This document shows positions 6,409-9,216 of a stretch of DNA of 9,216 nt, one piece after another. A program made the position numbers and the translations under genes. Source of the stretch: JANNFX01 sp031380225 (GTDB taxonomy: Bacteria; Pseudomonadota; Alphaproteobacteria; Rhizobiales; Hyphomicrobiaceae); assembly GCA_031380225.1 (NCBI GenBank), contig JANNFX010000010.1, positions 1-9,216 on the forward strand. Reading direction: 5' to 3'. The notes beneath the pieces are model-generated. The model worked only from the letters and a program-made list of their open reading frames with translations, was not told the origin of the DNA and did no database searches. Within the stretch, counting starts at the first letter, position 1. Every line of letters begins with the position of its first letter.

Positions 6409-6521
6409 CGTCATCCCGAGAAGGCGGGACCTGGAGAGCATCAACGCGTTGTGAGTCAGAATTGGTTGCTCAACCAGCTCATTTGTTTCGAGTCACAAGG
6501 TCCCGCCTTCTCGGGACGACG
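6409..6521. repeat. Long palindromic element with 24-bp arms, REP/MITE-like
   Basis: The left arm (6409-6432), starting CGTCATCCCGAGAAGGCGGG, and the right arm (6498-6521), ending CGCCTTCTCGGGACGACG, are complementary at 23 of 24 positions. Inside lie further pairings: TTGTGA (6449-6454) with TCACAA (6493-6498), and TGGTT/AACCA around a 4-base loop near 6463-6476. The type resembles the dispersed CATCCCGxGAAGGCGGGA palindromes common in alphaproteobacterial intergenic regions. It encodes nothing. Copies elsewhere in the genome cannot be seen from here. Confidence 0.7.
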
Positions 6522-6560
6522 GTGCTGAGAGGCCGGGCATAAGTGACGAGAGCGTAGAAT

Positions 6561-6647
6561 GTAGGTTGGGCTGAGTTCTTCACGAAGCCCAACATTGAAC
6601 AACACGTAAGATGTTGGGCTTCGCAAAAGTCGCTCAGCCCAACCTAC
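6561..6647. repeat. Nested palindromic element of the GTAGGTTGGGC type
   Basis: An outer pair, GTAGGTTGGGCTGAG (6561-6575) with its exact complement (6633-6647), encloses an inner pair, CGAAGCCCAACAT (6583-6595) with its exact complement (6611-6623). Each half is itself partly palindromic (GTTGGGCT with AGCCCAAC), so the 87 bp can fold as one long hairpin or as two smaller ones. The GTAGGTTGGGC...GAAGCCCAAC sequence is a widely seen dispersed repeat in proteobacterial genomes. It ends 25 bases before the lpdA start. Confidence 0.78.
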
Positions 6648-6672
6648 GGATCCAACAATTTGAGAAATGCAA

Positions 6673-8070
6673 ATGTCCTATGATCTGATTGTCATTGGCT
6701 CGGGGCCAGGCGGATATGTGTGTGCCATCCGCGCGGCGCAGCTCGGATTGAAAGTCGCCATCGTCGAGAAGCGCGAGAGCCACGGCGGCACGTGTTTGAA
6801 TGTCGGCTGCATTCCCTCGAAGGCGCTGTTACACGCCACCCATTGTTATGACGATGCCCAGCATCAGTTTGCCGGCATGGGCATCCGTGTTACGCCGAAG
6901 CTCGACCTCGCACAAATGATGGCGTTCAAAGACGCGGGCGTTAAGGGCAATGTCGACGGCGTCGCGTATTTATTGAAGAAGCACAAGATCGAAGCGTTTC
7001 ATGGCAGCGGCCGCGTTGCAGCAGCTGGAGCGGTCGAAGTCGCGCTTGTCAGCGGCGGCAACTCGGTGCTTGAAACGCGAGCCATCGTGATTGCAACTGG
7101 CTCCGATGTGGCGCGCTTGCCGGGCCTTGAGATCGACGAAACACAAATCGTATCGTCGACGGGTGCGTTGTCTCTTTCCAAAGTGCCAAAGCGCATGATC
7201 GTGATCGGCGCTGGCGTCATCGGACTTGAGTTGGGCTCGGTCTGGCGACGCCTTGGCTCCGAAGTCACAGTGCTCGAATATCTACCTCGCATTCTGCCGG
7301 GCATGGATGGCGACCTCGCCAAGGCCGTGCAACGCATCCTCGAAAAGCAGGGCATGACGTTCCGCTTAGCGTCCAAGGTGTTGGGTGCAACCGTCTCGGG
7401 AAAAACCGTCAACGTGACGGTCGAAGGCGCGGACGGTAGCGGCCGCCAAGTCCTCGATGCGGATACGGTTCTGGTCGCTATCGGCCGCGTTCCCTACACG
7501 ACCGGGCTCGGCCTCGACGCCGCTAAAATCGCCACCGATCCAAAGGGCCATATTCCGGTTAACGACCGCTACGAGACTGCGGTGACGGGAATCTACGCCA
7601 TCGGCGACGTCATCGCCGGGCCGATGCTGGCCCACAAAGCCGAGGACGAGGGCGTCGCCGTTGCTGAATTGTTGGCGGGACAGGCCGGTCATGTGAACTA
7701 CGGTGTGATCCCCAACGTTATCTACACGTGGCCTGAAGTGGCGTCGGTCGGCAAAACGGAAGAAGAGCTGCAAGCGGCGGGCCGTGCCTATACCGCTGGC
7801 AAGTTTCCGTTCATGGCCAACGGCCGCGCCAAGGTCAACAAGACGACGGACGGCTTTGTGAAAGTGCTGGCCGATGCAACGACCGACCGCATACTGGGCG
7901 TCCACATTGTTGGTCCGCATGCAGGTGAGTTGATTGCAGAAGCCGCGGTGATTATGGAGTTTGGTGGCTCAGCCGAGGATCTGGCCCGTACCTGCCACGC
8001 CCACCCGACGCTTTCCGAAGCCGTAAAGGAAGCCGCTTTGGCCGTTGCGAAGCGGGCGATACATATGTGA
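6673..8070 (+). CDS. lpdA: Dihydrolipoyl dehydrogenase (E3)
   Basis: A flavoprotein of 465 residues that reoxidises the dihydrolipoyl arm of SucB and reduces NAD+, completing the 2-oxoglutarate dehydrogenase complex. The FAD-binding GSGPGG is at 9-14, the redox disulfide at C41 and C46 (GGTCLNVGCIPSK), the NAD-binding GAGVIG at 179-184, and the second FAD motif YAIGDV at about 308-313. The C-terminal interface domain has the active-site HPTLSE with H444 and E449. All catalytic parts are present. An ATG six bases earlier (6667) is in frame, but it touches the weak GAGAA Shine-Dalgarno, so the ATG at 6673 is preferred. The repeat-filled gap from sucB suggests its own transcription or partial read-through; I see no clear promoter. 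The position beside sucAB indicates the 2-oxoglutarate-complex E3. Confidence 0.97.
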   Translation: MSYDLIVIGSGPGGYVCAIRAAQLGLKVAIVEKRESHGGTCLNVGCIPSKALLHATHCYDDAQHQFAGMGIRVTPKLDLAQMMAFKDAGVKGNVDGVAYLLKKHKIEAFHGSGRVAAAGAVEVALVSGGNSVLETRAIVIATGSDVARLPGLEIDETQIVSSTGALSLSKVPKRMIVIGAGVIGLELGSVWRRLGSEVTVLEYLPRILPGMDGDLAKAVQRILEKQGMTFRLASKVLGATVSGKTVNVTVEGADGSGRQVLDADTVLVAIGRVPYTTGLGLDAAKIATDPKGHIPVNDRYETAVTGIYAIGDVIAGPMLAHKAEDEGVAVAELLAGQAGHVNYGVIPNVIYTWPEVASVGKTEEELQAAGRAYTAGKFPFMANGRAKVNKTTDGFVKVLADATTDRILGVHIVGPHAGELIAEAAVIMEFGGSAEDLARTCHAHPTLSEAVKEAALAVAKRAIHM

Positions 8071-8124
8071 CCGGATCAGCGCTTTAACGGCGTTGGGTCC
8101 GCGTTTAGAGCGTTCGAGGATCAA

Positions 8125-8523
8125 ATGAAACTGATCGCTACCTATTTTGCAACCGCTACAGTATTTCTGATCCTCGATATCTTATGGCTCGGCACGATCG
8201 CACTTGGTTTGTATCGCGAGCAGATGGGCGAACTCTTGGCGCAGCCGTTTAACATGCCCGCTGCCACCGCATTTTATCTCCTGTTCGTCGTGGGCATGAT
8301 GATCTTTGTCATTCTGCCAGCGGCGGCTTCGGGCGGCGTACCGCGCGCACTGGTGATGGGCGCACTGTTCGGGTTTTTCACTTACATGACGTACGACTTG
8401 ACCGGCTTGGCGGTCATAAAAAACTTTCCAGCCAAACTGGCGGTGGTCGACATCACCTGGGGCACGGTGGTGACAGCTGTGGCATCCGCAGCCGGGACTG
8501 CCGTTGCGATGCGGTTTTCTTAA
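8125..8523 (+). CDS. DUF2177-type small integral membrane protein
   Basis: A 132-residue protein with four predicted membrane helices at about 5-27, 46-66, 74-95 and 105-127; no cleavable signal peptide is evident. Family marks I recognise are LDILWLG near the start, the YDLTGLAVIKNFP stretch (90-102) and VVDITWGTVVTA (107-118), all characteristic of DUF2177 proteins. The function of that family is not known to me, and I assign none. The ATG at 8125 follows GAGGA by four bases. It lies 54 bp after lpdA on the same strand and may be read from it; in the gap the CGCTTTAA and TTTAGAGCG segments make a weak inverted repeat. It converges with the recombinase gene, whose stop is 19 bases away, and no clear terminator separates them. 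Confidence 0.88.
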   Translation: MKLIATYFATATVFLILDILWLGTIALGLYREQMGELLAQPFNMPAATAFYLLFVVGMMIFVILPAAASGGVPRALVMGALFGFFTYMTYDLTGLAVIKNFPAKLAVVDITWGTVVTAVASAAGTAVAMRFS

Positions 8524-8542
8524 GCTGTCGCGCGAATTAAAC

Positions 8543-9216
8543 TTACGCCCTCGGATGAGCTGCCGAATAAACCTTCAGCAAGTGTTCGCGATCGACTTCC
8601 GTATAGACCTGCGTCGTCGACAGCGACGCGTGGCCGAGCAGTTCCTGAATTTGCCTCAAGTCTGCGCCGCGCGATAACAAGTGCGTCGCGAACGAATGGC
8701 GCAATGCGTGCGGTGTGGCTGTCTCCGGCAATCCCAGCGTGCCGCGCAATCGAGCAATGTTGAGCTGAATGATGCGCGCCGGCAGCGGCCCGCCTTTGGC
8801 GCCACGAAACATCGGCTCATCGAGGCCGATCTCAAACGGCAACAACGCCAAATAGCGCGCAACAGCATCTTGCGTCACCGGCAGCACCGGTACCACGCGC
8901 TCCTTGCCACCTTTGCCAACAATTCGCACCACATCACGGCCCGGCACCGGTGCCTGACGCCGCGTCAAGCTCAGAGCTTCCGAAATACGCAACCCCGAAC
9001 CATAGAGCAGCAGCAGCACAGCGGCATCGCGCGCGGCGATCCATGCGATCTCCGCGCCGCCACCGTCGATGAGTTCAGCGGCCTTTTCGATGGTCAGCGG
9101 CTTTGGCACTCCATGAGGAACTTTCGGGCGCGACACCCGCGCAATCGCCCGGTTTTGAATTCCCGCCGCGTCTTCAAGCCAATTAAAGAAGGTGCGTAGT
9201 GCTGACAACGTGCGGG
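8543..9216 (-). CDS. xerC: Tyrosine recombinase of XerC/XerD type, C-terminal part (cut by right edge)
   Basis: The frame is open to the window edge, so the gene begins beyond it; a TTG at 9208 is an internal leucine (context RTLSALRTFFNWLE), not a start. About 223 of the usual 300-320 residues are visible: the end of the SAM-like core-binding domain and the whole catalytic domain. Counting from 9208, the catalytic residues are R74 (YGSGLRISEAL), a lysine in GKGGKER (99-104), H167 and R170 (PHALRHSFATHL), H193 (LGHASLSTTQ) and the nucleophile Y202 (QVYTEV). The 23- and 9-residue spacings of R-H and H-Y are those of XerC/XerD. These enzymes resolve chromosome dimers at dif together with FtsK. 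XerC rather than XerD is inferred from the neighbourhood of lpdA, where Hyphomicrobiales usually have xerC. The TA module at the other end is unrelated to it. Confidence 0.9.
   Translation of the reverse strand, partial: RTLSALRTFFNWLEDAAGIQNRAIARVSRPKVPHGVPKPLTIEKAAELIDGGGAEIAWIAARDAAVLLLLYGSGLRISEALSLTRRQAPVPGRDVVRIVGKGGKERVVPVLPVTQDAVARYLALLPFEIGLDEPMFRGAKGGPLPARIIQLNIARLRGTLGLPETATPHALRHSFATHLLSRGADLRQIQELLGHASLSTTQVYTEVDREHLLKVYSAAHPRA

Noticed and set aside
6553..6560. TAGAAT as a -10 box for lpdA
   Set aside because: No -35-like sequence lies 15-19 bp upstream and the 87-bp palindrome would follow in the leader; not enough to call a promoter.
8071..8124. Possible rhizobial-type palindrome before the DUF2177 gene (CGCTTTAA and TTTAGAGCG)
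   Set aside because: The match is short and imperfect, too weak to list as a repeat element of its own.
8681..9199. A 172-codon plus-strand frame opposite the recombinase gene
   Set aside because: The opposite strand carries a complete tyrosine recombinase catalytic domain; this frame is Arg/Gln-rich antisense without known features.
8543..9216. The recombinase as an integrase that brought in the TA module
   Set aside because: Its residue spacings and position beside lpdA fit housekeeping XerC, it lies more than 7 kb from the TA genes, and I see no attachment-site repeats linking the two.

Overview
The window is a block of core metabolism from an alphaproteobacterium, most probably of the order Hyphomicrobiales (Rhizobiales). 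Three things point there: the gene order sucD-sucA-sucB-lpdA followed by a convergent xerC, the rhizobial look of the proteins (SucA of about 990 residues, SucD with the rhizobial central motifs), and moderately GC-rich DNA (judged by eye). No rRNA, CRISPR array, IS transposase or convincing tRNA is visible.

Left end (1-768, minus strand): a type II toxin-antitoxin module of HigB/HigA type. The toxin (403-768) comes first and overlaps an XRE-type antitoxin (117-419). One base after the antitoxin stop begins a further small gene, cut by the window edge, whose first 38 residues look like a second family of antitoxin-like HTH proteins. Its TA neighbourhood suggests an accessory insertion where sucC would normally stand, just before sucD.

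Divergent control region (769-945): a 12-bp perfect palindrome (786-797) overlaps both a possible toxin promoter on the minus strand and a near-consensus promoter on the plus strand (TTGAGA, 17 bp, TATATT) facing sucD. The antitoxin that represses its own operon could therefore also touch the promoter of the TCA-cycle operon. The sucD leader ends in two mutually exclusive hairpins, one of which buries the sucD ribosome binding site.

Centre (946-6342, plus strand): sucD (succinyl-CoA synthetase alpha), sucA (2-oxoglutarate dehydrogenase E1) and sucB (E2 succinyltransferase). E1, E2 and the E3 encoded by lpdA form the 2-oxoglutarate dehydrogenase complex, which makes succinyl-CoA. SucD, with SucC encoded elsewhere, converts this to succinate with substrate-level phosphorylation.

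The 330 bp between sucB and lpdA contain no gene but three consecutive palindromic elements. Then come lpdA (6673-8070), a four-helix DUF2177-type membrane protein (8125-8523) and, converging on it, the C-terminal two thirds of a XerC-type tyrosine recombinase that runs off the right edge. Most of the window is ordinary core genome; the unusual parts are the TA module with its shared control region, the leader structures and the repeat cluster.
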